From contig JAISFX010000130.1 in NCBI GenBank assembly GCA_031263385.1, forward strand, positions 1 to 5,306: 5,306 bases of DNA, written 5' to 3'. The translations under genes and the position numbers were made by a program. The stretch comes from Lactobacillus sp. Lineage in GTDB: Bacteria > Pseudomonadota > Alphaproteobacteria > RF32 > CAG-239. Below the pieces are notes generated by a model. The model was not told where the DNA came from. It did no database searches and saw only the letters and a list, made by a program, of their open reading frames with translations. Below are positions 4,690 through 5,306 of the stretch, in pieces (the stretch's first letter is position 1; each line of letters begins with the position of its first letter).

Positions 4690-5306
4690 TTAGTCTTCCA
4701 ATAACATATAACCTTTACCACGAACGGTCTGCAAGTATCGTGGGTTCTTTGAATCTTTCTCTATTTTTTTTCTCAAACGTGTTATCTGCACGTCAATCGA
4801 ACGAGGGCTTTGCCCTGCTCCCAGCATGTCTGCCAATTTTTCTCTATCAAAAACCTGCCCCAGATTACCACCCAAAATCACCATAAGTGTCTGCTCAACA
4901 GGTGTAATATGAATAATCTCACCTTTTGCTGTTGTAAGCTCTTTTTTAACAACATCAAACATACAAGCCCCTAAAGACAGCTTATCTTTTGCTTTTTTAC
5001 TGTCCTTTTGGGTCCTGCGTAAAATACTGTTTATTCTCAGAACCAGCTCTTTGGGCTCAAAAGGCTTGGCAATATAATCATCCGCCCCAATCTCAAGACC
5101 GGCAACTCTGTCGCCTGTCTCACCCATAGCTGTCAGCAAAACAACCGGCACATTTGAGCTTTCTCTAAGCTTTTGCAAGAACTCCAACCCGGTTTCTTTA
5201 GGCATCATAATATCAACTATCAACAAATCAAACTTATAATAGCCAATCATCTCTATGGCTGATGACGCATCCTTCGCAGATGACACCAAAAATCCCTTAT
5301 CCTTTA
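4690..5306 (-). CDS. OmpR-family response regulator (5' end outside window)
   Basis: The visible 204 residues lack about the first 24 of the receiver domain. The frame runs open to the window edge (KDKGF before LVSSAK), so the TTG near 5289 is not the true start. The receiver shows the phospho-accepting Asp in LLIVDIMMPKETG (visible residue 31), the switch Thr in VVLLTAMGE (58) and the conserved Lys in DDYIAKPFEPKEL (80). After a linker, the winged-helix DNA-binding domain ends with SPRSIDVQITRLRKKIE and RYLQTVRGKGYML, very like E. coli OmpR. It should bind promoter DNA when phosphorylated by the adjacent kinase. The gene is first of the pair; its promoter and true start lie outside the window. 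OmpR is the closest match by motif, but its target genes are unknown. Confidence 0.95.
   Translation of the reverse strand, partial: KDKGFLVSSAKDASSAIEMIGYYKFDLLIVDIMMPKETGLEFLQKLRESSNVPVVLLTAMGETGDRVAGLEIGADDYIAKPFEPKELVLRINSILRRTQKDSKKAKDKLSLGACMFDVVKKELTTAKGEIIHITPVEQTLMVILGGNLGQVFDREKLADMLGAGQSPRSIDVQITRLRKKIEKDSKNPRYLQTVRGKGYMLLED

Noticed and set aside
4315..4704. A 129-codon plus-strand frame spanning the kinase start and regulator end.
   Set aside because: It is antisense to two well-supported genes, with low-complexity Ser-rich content and no translation signal.
5287..5289. The TTG here as the start of the response regulator.
   Set aside because: The frame continues upstream to the window edge with residues that fit the receiver domain, and about 24 receiver residues including the acidic pocket would be missing.

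Overview
The window looks like chromosomal DNA from an AT-rich alphaproteobacterium. The reasons are the Gram-negative gene order rplU-rpmA-obg, a bL27 without the Firmicutes N-terminal extension, a bL21 with a short Ala/Lys-rich tail, an OmpR/EnvZ-type pair whose sensor resembles the alphaproteobacterial form, and promoters close to TTGAC(N16-18)TATAT. The genus cannot be read from the sequence, but a low-GC host-associated or gut lineage would fit.

Left part (1-960, minus strand): a ribosome-assembly cluster. rplU and rpmA are tightly coupled, with the rpmA Shine-Dalgarno lying in the last rplU codons. About 180 bp further on come the first 13 codons of obg, cut by the window edge. A strong hairpin terminator sits directly before the obg ribosome binding site. 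rplU has a clear promoter, a dyad around its -10 box and a leader that can fold in mutually exclusive ways.

Middle part (961-3176): a secreted thermonuclease-like protein (minus), divergent from a cysteine-rich lipoprotein of unknown function (plus). Two small three-helix membrane proteins follow (plus). Each plus-strand gene is a one-gene unit with its own promoter and terminator. The two small membrane proteins share topology, similar upstream promoter DNA and no obvious Shine-Dalgarno, so they may be distant duplicates.

Right part (3137-5306, minus strand): a two-component operon, an OmpR-family regulator (5' end outside the window) followed by an EnvZ-like histidine kinase. Downstream of the kinase stop, in a 137-bp gap, lies a GC-rich block (about 60% GC over 3210-3290) full of complementary segments. 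It has a promoter-like sequence overlapping the kinase stop and a bidirectional terminator at its far end. This candidate small RNA of about 150 nt is the most interesting undescribed element here. No defence system, CRISPR array, insertion sequence or tRNA was seen.
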